In this document: positions 1-6,573 of the stretch, one piece after another
How positions within the stretch are numbered: the first letter of the stretch is position 1
Layout: every line of letters starts with the position of its first letter
Origin: Armatimonadota bacterium
GTDB lineage: Bacteria; Armatimonadota; Armatimonadia; Armatimonadales; Armatimonadaceae
Assembly: GCA_014381035.1 (NCBI GenBank)
Contig: JACMIS010000293.1
Span: 1 to 7,256, forward strand
Direction: 5' to 3'
Length of the DNA stretch: 7,256 nucleotides
Made by a program: the position numbers and the translations under genes
Notes under the pieces: model-generated
Databases searched by the model: none
Seen by the model: only the letters and a program-made list of their open reading frames with translations
Told to the model about the DNA's origin: nothing

Positions 1-748
1 CCAAGAGGCGTCGCTGGGCGGCGTCCGTATACTGTTCCGGACGTTTCAGGTCCAGAATCGGGTTCGCGGTCGCGGCAATCGTCGTCGCCTGATAGGTCGC
101 GGGCATGTAGCCGCTGCTCCAGTTCTTCGGACCGCTGATCGGACCGCCGCGCGGGTCGAGCATGACCACGAAGCCGGGCAGGTTCTCGTTCTCGCTACCG
201 AGTCCGTAGTTCACCCACGAACCGAGACAGGGGCTACCGGAAAGGATCTTGCCCGTATTCATTTGTAGCATCGCCGAGCCATGGATCGGCGAATCCGCCG
301 TCATCGAATGGATGAACGAAATATCGTCCACACAGGTCGCCAGATGCGGGAACAGGTCCGACACCCATTTGCCCGATTGCCCGTACTGCTTGAAGTTCCA
401 CTTCGGTTCGACGATTCGCCCCTGGTTCTTATGCCCGCCGCGCCCGAAGGTCTTGACATCAATCGTCTTGCCATCCATGCCCTTCATCGCCGGTTTATAG
501 TCGAAGGTGTCAATATGGCTGGGACCGCCGTACATATACAGAAAAATGATGCTCTTCGCCTTCGCCGGGAAGTGCGGGGTTTTCGGGGCGAGCGGGTTTT
601 TCCATTCCGATTTCCCGTCGGCGGCGACCGCCTGCTTTGCCAGAAAACCGTCCGTCCCGAGCATCGTGGCGAGTGCTACCGATGCAAACCCGCCCCCGGC
701 TTCCCAGAGGACCTGTCGTCGTGTTCGTCCGCAAAAATCTTTTTCCAT
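1..748 (-). CDS. DUF1501 family protein, Tat-exported (C-terminus beyond window)
   Basis: Reading from the ATG at 748 gives 249 open codons running off the window edge, so only the N-terminal part is visible; family members are usually about 400-480 residues. Residues 9-14 (TRRQVL) form a twin-arginine motif followed by a small-residue hydrophobic stretch (about 17-30), which predicts folded export through the Tat system. Residues 66-86 (SIIFLYMYGGPSHIDTFDYKP region) carry the family hallmark GGPSxxDxFDxKP, a metal-site-like segment of the alkaline phosphatase/sulfatase-like fold. H148 in IHSM, H156 in SPIHGSAM and the LPGFVVM segment near 190-196 also fit DUF1501. The enzymatic activity of the family is not established. 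The gene starts 7 bases after the stop of the PSD1 gene, the standard family pairing, so the two are surely co-transcribed. No strong Shine-Dalgarno is seen before the ATG, which fits translation coupled to the upstream gene. Confidence 0.93.
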   Translation of the reverse strand, partial: MEKDFCGRTRRQVLWEAGGGFASVALATMLGTDGFLAKQAVAADGKSEWKNPLAPKTPHFPAKAKSIIFLYMYGGPSHIDTFDYKPAMKGMDGKTIDVKTFGRGGHKNQGRIVEPKWNFKQYGQSGKWVSDLFPHLATCVDDISFIHSMTADSPIHGSAMLQMNTGKILSGSPCLGSWVNYGLGSENENLPGFVVMLDPRGGPISGPKNWSSGYMPATYQATTIAATANPILDLKRPEQYTDAAQRRLL

Positions 749-755
749 GATGTTT

Positions 756-3287
756 TTAATCCAGATAGATGAATTCGTTCAGGTTCAACGCGACCAGGCA
801 GAACGCCGTCAATGCTTCGTCGCGGGTTTTGTTGTCTTTTGTCTGCAGATCGGTCAGCAATGCAAGACCGCGTTTGATTTCTCGCTCCGTGGGAGCACGT
901 TGGAAGACGCGCCACAAGGTCAGTTTCACCTGTGCGGCGGGGTCGGAACCGGCGTCTTTCTTGATCGCGGTCGCGAACACTTGCGCCTGCTCCGCTAAGA
1001 AGGCACTGTTCATCATTCCGAGTGCCTGTGTCGGTTGCGTGGTCGCAAATCGAACCGGGCACGTCGCATCGGTTTCCGGCGCGTCGAACCGCGCCAGAAT
1101 CGGAACGGCGAGCGACCGCTTGGACTTGATATAAACGCTACGCCGTGCCTGGTCCGCCGGTGAGGAAAGATCCCAACCCGATCCCGGCACCGATTGTCCT
1201 GCCAGCACCTCGTCGGGAAGTTTGACCTTGATACTCGGTCCGCCCATCTTGAAGTTGATGTTGCCGCTCGCCGCCAGAATCGAGTCGCGTACTTCCTCGG
1301 CACTCAGGCGACGCATGTCGTATCGCCAGAGCCAGTCGTTCTCCGGGTCCTTGGCGAGTGCGGCGGTGTTCGCCTTCGACGACATACTATACGTGCTCGA
1401 CATCAAAATCTGCTTATGGAGCGGTTTCAACCGCCATCCGCCGCGCACCAGTTCCGTGGCGAGATAATCGAGCAATTCCGGGTGGGTCGGGGCGAGTCCC
1501 ATGAACCCGAAGTTACTCGGGGTACGAACGATGCCGCGTCCGAAGTGGAACTGCCAGACCCGATTCGCCATCACTCGCGCTGTCAGTGGGTTGCCGGGAC
1601 TGGTAATCCAGTCCGCGAGTGCGGTGCGCCGACCGCTGGTCGGGGCGTCCGGCTTCATGGTCGGCAAGACGGGTTTCGGCGGCGCAAGCACGGAAAGGAA
1701 TCCCGGCTGCACTTCCTCACCCGGCGCGTGCGCACTGCCGCGTATCAGTAGATGGGTCGGCGGCGGCTTGCTGCCCGCCTCGGTAACGACCAGGGCTTTC
1801 TCTAACCCCTTCGGCGGTGCTCCGCGAAGTTTAGTACGCTCGGCGGTCATTCGTTCGTATGCGACGAACTGCCCCTCGCTGATTACTTTGGGTACGCGCT
1901 TCTTACCGAGGTGGACGCGGTTTTCCTCATGTTTGAAGTCGTCTATTTCCCCGCCACCAAGCGTGGGCTTTACAAGAACTTCTACCGCAGCAAGTTGTTC
2001 ATTGAGCTTGCCTACCGCAGCCCTGTATTCCTCGTTCTCCCGCTTAAACCGGTCCTGCTCTTCCAGCGGGGAGATGGACCGTATCGAGGCGGCTTCGACC
2101 GATTCACCACTACGAACCCCGTACTGCTTGACGTTCCGGAAGAACGACAGCATCTTGTAATAATCTTTTTGCGGGATCGGGTCGATCTTGTGATCGTGGC
2201 ACCGGGCGCAAGCGACGGTCAAACCGAGCATCGTCTGGCTCGTCGTGGAAACAATATCGTCCAGTTCGTCGAACGTCGCTTGCTCGGGATCGGAGGGTTC
2301 GTCATCCCAGGTCCCGAGGCGGTAATACCCCGTCGCGATCATGGTTTCGGGAGAAGCGTCCGGCAGTTCGTCGCCCGCCAACTGCTCGCGGATAAAGCGG
2401 TCGTAGGGTTTATCGGCGTTGAACGAGTTGATCACGTAATCGCGGTACCGCCAGACGAACGGCTTGTCGCCGTCGCGCTCGAACGAGTTCGTTTCCGCAT
2501 AGCGAACGAGGTCCAGCCAGTGCCGTCCCCAACGCTCCCCGTACTGCGGCGAGGCGAGAAGCTGATCCACTACCTTCTCCCAGGCGTTGGGCGACGGGTC
2601 GCCGACAAACACACGCACCTGCGCCGGTGTCGGCGGCAGACCGGTCACATCGTAATAGGCACGTCGGATCAGGGCCGCCCGGTTCGCGGCAGGCGCGGGT
2701 TTGAGACCGTTCTTTTCCAGATTCGCCAGCACAAACGCATCCACGGGCGTCCGAACCCAACTCCCGTTCTTGACGCGGGGCACCGCGGGACGTTTCACTT
2801 TCTGGAACGACCAGAATTGCATCGTCTGGGCGTTGACGGGTGGGGGTCCGTGCGGGGCGGGGGCAGTAGCGACTTCGGCTGCCGTCTTCGTCGCGCTCCA
2901 CGGTGCGCCCAGTTCCACCCAGCGCGTGAGGATGGCGATCTTCGCTTGCGACATCTTGCCCTGAGGCGGCATCTGCCGACCGTCGTAATGCACCGCCCGT
3001 AGGAGTAAGCTCTTCTTCAGGTCACCCAGAACGATGGCGGGACCGGACGCGCCCCCTTTTAGGACGGCGACGCGGCTGTTGAGATCAAGACCACCGCCCG
3101 CACTTTCGCCCGTGTGGCAACCAACACAGTTCGCCTTCAGAAGCGGTTGAACCTCTTTCGTAAAGAAGGCCGATTTTCCGGCGGCGGAGAGTGGTTTGGG
3201 AGTATTCTGGGAGCGGGACGGGAGTTGAGCAAAACTAACTCCGACAAGCAGGGCGACTGCTCCGGTTATAGCGTGTGCGATACGCAT
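756..3287 (-). CDS. PSD1/PSCyt1/PSCyt2 (DUF1549-DUF1553) secreted c-type haem protein
   Basis: This 843-residue protein starts with an n-region and hydrophobic core (residues 1-20, ending VSFA-Q), a Sec signal peptide. Residues about 44-125 are a planctomycete cytochrome C (PSCyt1) domain: CVGCH at 54-58 is the haem c attachment site and M106 in QMPPQG is the likely axial ligand. DUF1549 (PSCyt2) spans roughly 178-380 with YGERWGRHWLDLVRYAET (249-266) and a second conserved CARCHDHKIDP (360-370). A charged, probably helical stretch follows at about 408-440. DUF1553 (PSD1) covers about 555-815, with LTARVMANRVWQFHFGRGI and THPELLDYLA. The protein is compact, with no obvious extra carbohydrate-binding or PA14 insert. 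It should act outside the cytoplasmic membrane; electron transfer linked to sugar-polymer metabolism has been proposed for such proteins but is unproven. The ATG at 3287 is supported by the signal peptide and an AGGAA site 8 bases upstream. The DUF1501 gene follows directly. Confidence 0.95.
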   Translation of the reverse strand: MRIAHAITGAVALLVGVSFAQLPSRSQNTPKPLSAAGKSAFFTKEVQPLLKANCVGCHTGESAGGGLDLNSRVAVLKGGASGPAIVLGDLKKSLLLRAVHYDGRQMPPQGKMSQAKIAILTRWVELGAPWSATKTAAEVATAPAPHGPPPVNAQTMQFWSFQKVKRPAVPRVKNGSWVRTPVDAFVLANLEKNGLKPAPAANRAALIRRAYYDVTGLPPTPAQVRVFVGDPSPNAWEKVVDQLLASPQYGERWGRHWLDLVRYAETNSFERDGDKPFVWRYRDYVINSFNADKPYDRFIREQLAGDELPDASPETMIATGYYRLGTWDDEPSDPEQATFDELDDIVSTTSQTMLGLTVACARCHDHKIDPIPQKDYYKMLSFFRNVKQYGVRSGESVEAASIRSISPLEEQDRFKRENEEYRAAVGKLNEQLAAVEVLVKPTLGGGEIDDFKHEENRVHLGKKRVPKVISEGQFVAYERMTAERTKLRGAPPKGLEKALVVTEAGSKPPPTHLLIRGSAHAPGEEVQPGFLSVLAPPKPVLPTMKPDAPTSGRRTALADWITSPGNPLTARVMANRVWQFHFGRGIVRTPSNFGFMGLAPTHPELLDYLATELVRGGWRLKPLHKQILMSSTYSMSSKANTAALAKDPENDWLWRYDMRRLSAEEVRDSILAASGNINFKMGGPSIKVKLPDEVLAGQSVPGSGWDLSSPADQARRSVYIKSKRSLAVPILARFDAPETDATCPVRFATTQPTQALGMMNSAFLAEQAQVFATAIKKDAGSDPAAQVKLTLWRVFQRAPTEREIKRGLALLTDLQTKDNKTRDEALTAFCLVALNLNEFIYLD

Positions 3288-3295
3288 CAGTGCGG

Positions 3296-3300
3296 TTCCT
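3296..3300 (-). promoter_or_regulatory. Ribosome binding site of the PSD1 gene
   Basis: Read on the minus strand this is AGGAA within TAGGAAC, 8 bases before the ATG at 3287. It fixes the start together with the signal peptide. The same TAGGAAC heptamer precedes the ABC-F gene. Confidence 0.7.
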
Positions 3301-3355
3301 ATTCAAGCGCAAGTTTTGGAGTAGCGCGCATTTGACAAAATCGGCTTGTGAAACA

Positions 3356-3381
3356 AAAGTGTTTGTACTGTACCAAACTTT
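3356..3381 (-). repeat. Imperfect inverted repeat over the putative PSD1 transcription start
   Basis: On the minus strand AAAG-TTTG (3381-3374), an 8-base centre (GTACAGTA) and CAAA-CA-CTTT (3365-3356) form two arms that pair with a two-base bulge; the centre itself contains the small palindrome GTACAGTAC. It is not followed by a T-run, so it does not look like a terminator. It could be a transcription factor operator or a leader hairpin. No known regulator motif is recognised. Confidence 0.35.
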
Positions 3382-3406
3382 ATCAGGTCCACTTCGTCTC
3401 AGGCAA
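3379..3406 (-). promoter_or_regulatory. Weak sigma70-like promoter candidate for the PSD1-DUF1501 operon
   Basis: On the minus strand TTGCCT (3406-3401) is separated by 16 bases from GATAAA (3384-3379). Each box matches its consensus at 4 of 6 positions, so this is a modest candidate. It is the best one I could find in the 206-base gap, and would give a leader of about 85 bases. An imperfect palindrome overlaps the -10 box and the expected transcription start, which would be a natural operator position. Confidence 0.3.
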
Positions 3407-3493
3407 CAAAATCTGTTAAATAGCATTCGTCAAATCCACACTACTTTTGACGGACGGAGGAATCTGCGGTTTTGACAGTGCTGAAACTTCCAC

Positions 3494-3777
3494 TCAATCC
3501 GATTCGTTTTTCGCACCATTTATCTCAGCTACGAGCCTCTCGCGGCGGTCCGCAATCCGTTTATCTCGCATCGTAATCATTCGTTCGCCGAGTTGCGAGA
3601 AGTCCGGAATGCGCATGTTTGCCAGCGTCGTGACGCCCGATTCGGTAGCGGAACGAAGAAGCCATTGTGCGCTGTCGCCGAGATCCGCGACCAATGTTTC
3701 CCGCTTCTCGTCCGACGCGCCGTATTTTTGCAGGACGGCGCGTCGATTCCCGCGTCGGGGGTAGACACCCCGGACAT
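3494..3777 (-). CDS. Small charged hypothetical protein, coupled to ABC-F; start unclear, probable frame break
   Basis: From about 3733 down to the TGA at 3494-3496 one frame reads as a genuine protein: LQKYGASDEKRETLVADLGD onward, about 79 residues, hydrophilic, predicted helical, with a basic region near RDKRIADRRERL and GC-rich third positions. I do not recognise the family and see no membrane segment. The start is the problem. The only ATG upstream in that frame is at 3817, inside the ABC-F gene, and its extra residues (many Gly/Arg) look like out-of-frame translation. The ATG at 3777 directly follows the ABC-F stop (TAAATG), has GGA-rich sequence before it and GC-rich third positions, but lies in another frame. 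Joining the two at the A-run (3725-3729) by one added A, or a -1 slip, gives a continuous protein of about 95 residues beginning MSGVSTPDAGIDAP. An alternative is a TTG start at 3694. Its position suggests translation coupled to the ABC-F gene. Confidence 0.6.
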
Positions 3778-5748
3778 TTATCCCAACGCTTCCTGCTCGG
3801 CGACCGCTTTTTCCCATGCGGCGACAGCGGCGTCCACTTCTTCACGGAGCCGGGTGTGTTCGGCGGCGAGAGCGACGATGTCGTTCTTCGGACTACCGGA
3901 CGCCAGAGCGGTTTCGACTTCGGCGAGTTTCGACTCGCGGGTTTGCACGACGTGCTCCGCTTTCTCGACGGCGTCCTGCGCCCGGGCACGCGCTTTGGAA
4001 TGGTCACGCGAGCTACCCTGGAACGCGGGACGCACGGGTTCCGGTGTGATAGGGGCAGCTATCTTCGGCTTTGGTGTCGGAGGGGATTTCGGAGCGGGCG
4101 GAGTCGCCTGCGCCTCGCGCCACGCCGCATAGTTTCCTTCGACCACCAGTGCCCCACCGTTGCCAGTGAAACCGAGCGTCTTCGTCGTCACCGCGTTGAG
4201 CAGATACCGGTCATGGCTAATCAAAAGCAACGTTCCTTGATACCCCGCCAGCATCTCGGTCAGGGTTTCGCAAGATTCGATGTCCAGGTGGTTCGTCGGT
4301 TCATCCAGAATCAGCAGGTTACATGGCTTCAGGAGCATCCGTGATAAGGCGAGTTTGCTCTTCTCGCCTCCCGAGAGCGATCCGACCCGTTTTTTCACGT
4401 CGTCGCCGGTAAACAGGAAGCGGGCAAGGTGGTTCCGCGCCTCGGTCTCGGTCCAGCCCGGCGCGGCACCCCAGAGGCTTTCCAGTACCGTGATGTTCAC
4501 GTCAAGGTCATCGGTCGCGTGTTGCGAGAAGTACGAGGGTTTGACATTGTTTCCAAAGTCGAGCGTTCCCGTGGTCGGCTTTTCGTCGCCGAGCAGTATC
4601 TTTACCAGCGTCGTTTTCCCCGCGCCGTTCGGTCCGACCAAGCCCACCCGCTCATCACGCTCGATGACGGCGTTCAAGCGGCTGAACAAAGTGCGCGTGC
4701 CGTAGGTTTTCGACAGTTCCGAAATGCGGACGACTTCGCGCCCGATGCGCCCAGCACCGGCGGCGTCGATGCGCGCCTTGACCCGGCTCGTATCGGTCTT
4801 GACCGCTTCGATCTTATCCATGCGCTCGATGCGCCCTTGGGTCTTATGGCGGATATTGCTCGCGTTGGCGTCCGCGCCCATGTTCCGCTTGATCAAACCT
4901 TTCAGCCGTTCGATCTCGGCTTGCTGATTCTCGTATGCCGCCTGTTGTACCGCGAGTTTCTCTTCCTTCTGGCGGCGGAAGTGCGAGTAATTGCCCTTGT
5001 ACACCGTGAGCCTCTGGAACTCCAGTTCGGCGGTCGTGTCGGTGACGGCATCCAGAAAATAGCGGTCGTGGCTGACGAGCAAAACCGCGCCGGGGTACTC
5101 CTTGACGAACTGTTCCAGCCATTCGGTCGCGGCGATGTCGAGGTGGTTCGTCGGTTCGTCCAGAACCAGTAAGTCGGGGCGTGTGAGAACCAGTTTCGCC
5201 AGCGCGAGTCGCGTCTGCTCTCCCCCCGAGCAGGAACCGACAAGTTTATGCAATGTTTCCGGACCGAATCCGAGTCGTAGCAGAACCGCATCGCGCTCGT
5301 CCTCGACCGCATAGCCGCCCCGTGCCTCGAATTCATCGTGCGCGGCGGTGTACGCTTCCATCGCCCGCTCCATCGCGGCGTCGGTCTTGGCGTCGCTCAT
5401 CGCGTGCGTGGATTCGGTGATGCGCGCCTGGATCGCGCGGATAGGTCCGAGCGCGACATCAATCTCCTCGCCGATGGTGTGCTCGGGGTGTACCGGTGCT
5501 TCCTGCCGCAGATAGCCGAGGTGCCGCCCCGGTGCCAGCGCGACGCGGGCGGGCAATGGGACGCCGCTCACGATGCTCGGGTCCGGCGTTTCCTGCCCGA
5601 GAATGATCTTCAGGAGCGTGGTTTTGCCGCCGCCGTTGCGCCCGATGAGTCCCATCTTCTGACCGGGGGCGAGTACAAAGTTGATTTCGCTGAAAAGCAG
5701 GTCGGACCCGAAACTTTTGGCGATGTTGGAAACGGTTAGTATGCTCAT
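3778..5748 (-). CDS. ABC-F family ATPase (ribosome-associated, Uup/EttA-like)
   Basis: The 656-residue protein has two ABC ATPase domains and no membrane segment, the ABC-F layout. Domain 1 shows Walker A GRNGGGKTT (36-44), signature CSGGEQ (173-178), Walker B with catalytic E198 in LLVLDEPTNHLD (193-204) and the H-switch SHDR (226-229). A charged helical linker (about 245-335) corresponds to the P-site tRNA interaction region. Domain 2 shows GPNGAGKTT (372-380), LSGGEK (458-463), LLILDEPTNHLD with E483 (478-489) and SHDR (511-514). A proline-rich spacer (549-576) leads to a C-terminal coiled coil (about 580-655), as in Uup-type members. All catalytic residues are intact. Known ABC-F proteins bind the ribosomal E site and act in translation or in antibiotic protection; which applies here cannot be told from sequence. 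It has its own promoter and an AGGAA site 11 bases before the ATG. The small downstream gene begins at its stop codon. Confidence 0.97.
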   Translation of the reverse strand: MSILTVSNIAKSFGSDLLFSEINFVLAPGQKMGLIGRNGGGKTTLLKIILGQETPDPSIVSGVPLPARVALAPGRHLGYLRQEAPVHPEHTIGEEIDVALGPIRAIQARITESTHAMSDAKTDAAMERAMEAYTAAHDEFEARGGYAVEDERDAVLLRLGFGPETLHKLVGSCSGGEQTRLALAKLVLTRPDLLVLDEPTNHLDIAATEWLEQFVKEYPGAVLLVSHDRYFLDAVTDTTAELEFQRLTVYKGNYSHFRRQKEEKLAVQQAAYENQQAEIERLKGLIKRNMGADANASNIRHKTQGRIERMDKIEAVKTDTSRVKARIDAAGAGRIGREVVRISELSKTYGTRTLFSRLNAVIERDERVGLVGPNGAGKTTLVKILLGDEKPTTGTLDFGNNVKPSYFSQHATDDLDVNITVLESLWGAAPGWTETEARNHLARFLFTGDDVKKRVGSLSGGEKSKLALSRMLLKPCNLLILDEPTNHLDIESCETLTEMLAGYQGTLLLISHDRYLLNAVTTKTLGFTGNGGALVVEGNYAAWREAQATPPAPKSPPTPKPKIAAPITPEPVRPAFQGSSRDHSKARARAQDAVEKAEHVVQTRESKLAEVETALASGSPKNDIVALAAEHTRLREEVDAAVAAWEKAVAEQEALG

Positions 5749-5759
5749 GGTTTTTAAAG

Positions 5760-5764
5760 TTCCT
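5760..5764 (-). promoter_or_regulatory. Ribosome binding site of the ABC-F gene
   Basis: AGGAA on the minus strand, within TAGGAAC, lies 11 bases before the ATG at 5748. The spacing is slightly long, and the intervening sequence is A/T-rich and probably unstructured. Confidence 0.6.
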
Positions 5765-5787
5765 ACAAGAGCATCATCGCCTGTGAC

Positions 5788-5816
5788 ATTATCGCGCGGA
5801 TCGGAGGTATTGGCAA
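5788..5816 (-). promoter_or_regulatory. Sigma70-type promoter of the ABC-F gene
   Basis: In the 84-base gap between the cysteine-rich protein gene and the ABC-F gene, the minus strand reads TTGCCA (5816-5811), a 17-base spacer, then GATAAT (5793-5788). The -10 box matches TATAAT at 5 of 6 positions and the -35 box matches TTGACA at 5 of 6. Transcription would start near 5781 and give a short leader of about 30 bases carrying the AGGAA site. The leader is too short for the peptide-based attenuators that control some resistance-type ABC-F genes. The gap has no hairpin-plus-T-run terminator, so read-through from upstream is also possible. Confidence 0.65.
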
Positions 5817-5832
5817 ACGTTAACTGCTTCGA

Positions 5833-6564
5833 CTACCCGATAAAGCGGTCCGCGTCTCTCCATTCACTCCATTCCACCCTGAATTTTTTTCCGGTCCAAA
5901 TCGCGTAGGCGGAATCCAACCGGGACGTATGCTCCTGATTCCCATAGACCGCGACAAGATCCTCGATCAGATCAACCAGGAAGACGCGTTCCCCGACCGC
6001 CAGATCATTCGGTATCAGATACGCGGCGATCTTGTGCTCGAAATGATCGGGGTAAAAAGAGAACGGCTTGATGATCCGTTTCCACGGCGACTCCGGTAGG
6101 TAACGCGAATCCCCGACGGTCAACACTGCGCCGGTCTGTTCGTTCTGGTAGACGGCCATCCACGTATAGATTTTTCGGGATTGTTCTACCTTCATCACCA
6201 ACGGCCAGAGTCCGTCTTTCGCCGCCTGATTGATGGCATCTTCACCGCGAGCGGTTCGAATACGGCGAAAGGGGCACGGGTCCGGTTTGCTTGCGTCCTT
6301 ATGTCGGTATACGCGGACGTTGCGCGAGCCCCGAACGATGCAGACACAACAGTCCGGAGATTTCTCGAAAAGTGCCTCCGCTTCTTCGTCACTTTTCCCG
6401 ACCAGATTTACGACCGACTTTTCACAAACCCCACAGCGGCGTTTCGTTTCATCACCGGGAATCACATGCAACTGCGACCATTCTTTATGTATCGGGCAAT
6501 TTAATTTTTTTAACAACTTGCCTTCATCGGTCCGCAATTCGTAGGTTTGTGTGTCGTACTGCAT
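5833..6564 (-). CDS. Cysteine-rich hypothetical protein with putative N-terminal metal-binding domain
   Basis: This is a 243-residue soluble protein with no signal peptide or membrane segment. Residues about 21-78 hold a cysteine pattern: C23 in CPIHKEW, then RRCGVCEKSVVNL (C44, C47), then a DEEAEALFEKSPDC stretch ending C72, C73 and C75. The order C-x5-W, RxCxxCxKxVxxL, acidic helix, C resembles an uncharacterised small domain seen at the N-terminus of various Bacteroidetes and other proteins (CxxxW ... FCxxCxKxVxDFT). This is a pattern judgement; zinc or other metal binding is inferred from the cysteines. Residues about 110-243 are an unrecognised mixed region rich in aromatic residues (IYTWMAVYQ, WKRIIKPFSFYPDHF, VEWSEW). 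The ATG at 6564 lies 9 bases after the stop of the GAF-ATPase gene, so the two are likely one operon. No strong Shine-Dalgarno is visible, which fits translational coupling. Confidence 0.85.
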   Translation of the reverse strand: MQYDTQTYELRTDEGKLLKKLNCPIHKEWSQLHVIPGDETKRRCGVCEKSVVNLVGKSDEEAEALFEKSPDCCVCIVRGSRNVRVYRHKDASKPDPCPFRRIRTARGEDAINQAAKDGLWPLVMKVEQSRKIYTWMAVYQNEQTGAVLTVGDSRYLPESPWKRIIKPFSFYPDHFEHKIAAYLIPNDLAVGERVFLVDLIEDLVAVYGNQEHTSRLDSAYAIWTGKKFRVEWSEWRDADRFIG

Positions 6565-6573
6565 GATAGCAAA

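Larger units (their letters stand above)
3331..3476. promoter_or_regulatory. Cluster of four TTTGAC/GTCAAA hexamers upstream of the PSD1 operon
   Basis: TTTGAC occurs on the plus strand at 3331-3336, 3446-3451 and 3471-3476, and its reverse complement GTCAAA at 3429-3434. The copies at 3429 and 3446 make an exact 6-base inverted repeat with an 11-base centre, and the copies at 3446 and 3471 are direct repeats spaced 25 bases apart, both as TTTTGAC. About 0.1 copy of a given hexamer (both strands) would be expected in a stretch this short, though the AT-rich composition raises that somewhat. They are possible binding sites for a regulator; none has a convincing -10 partner on the plus strand, where no gene follows. 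Confidence 0.35.

Noticed and set aside
1911..3002. A 363-codon open frame on the plus strand
   Set aside because: It lies wholly antisense to the PSD1 gene, whose domains and haem motifs are unmistakable. Its translation is arginine/valine-rich with no domain, as expected of a shadow frame in GC-biased coding DNA.
3304..3334. GCGC-flanked stretch before the PSD1 gene as a terminator
   Set aside because: The possible stem is only about 4 base pairs, has no T-run, and lies in the leader of the PSD1 gene, not behind a gene.
3332..3360. TTGACA on the plus strand as a promoter
   Set aside because: No acceptable -10 box lies 16-18 bases downstream and no plus-strand gene follows.
3577..3777. The full 66-codon frame from ATG 3777 as a separate gene
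   Set aside because: After the A-run its translation becomes arginine/serine-rich and unlike a protein, while the neighbouring frame reads well. Only the first 17 or so codons look real.
4429..5172. A 247-codon open frame on the plus strand
   Set aside because: It is antisense to the intact ABC-F gene and lacks any recognisable motif or ribosome binding site.
4279..5175. Near-identical stretches of about 34 bases near 4279 and 5136
   Set aside because: They encode the two LDEPTNHLD Walker B segments of the tandem ATPase domains, so the likeness comes from protein constraint within one gene and is not a mobile or regulatory repeat.
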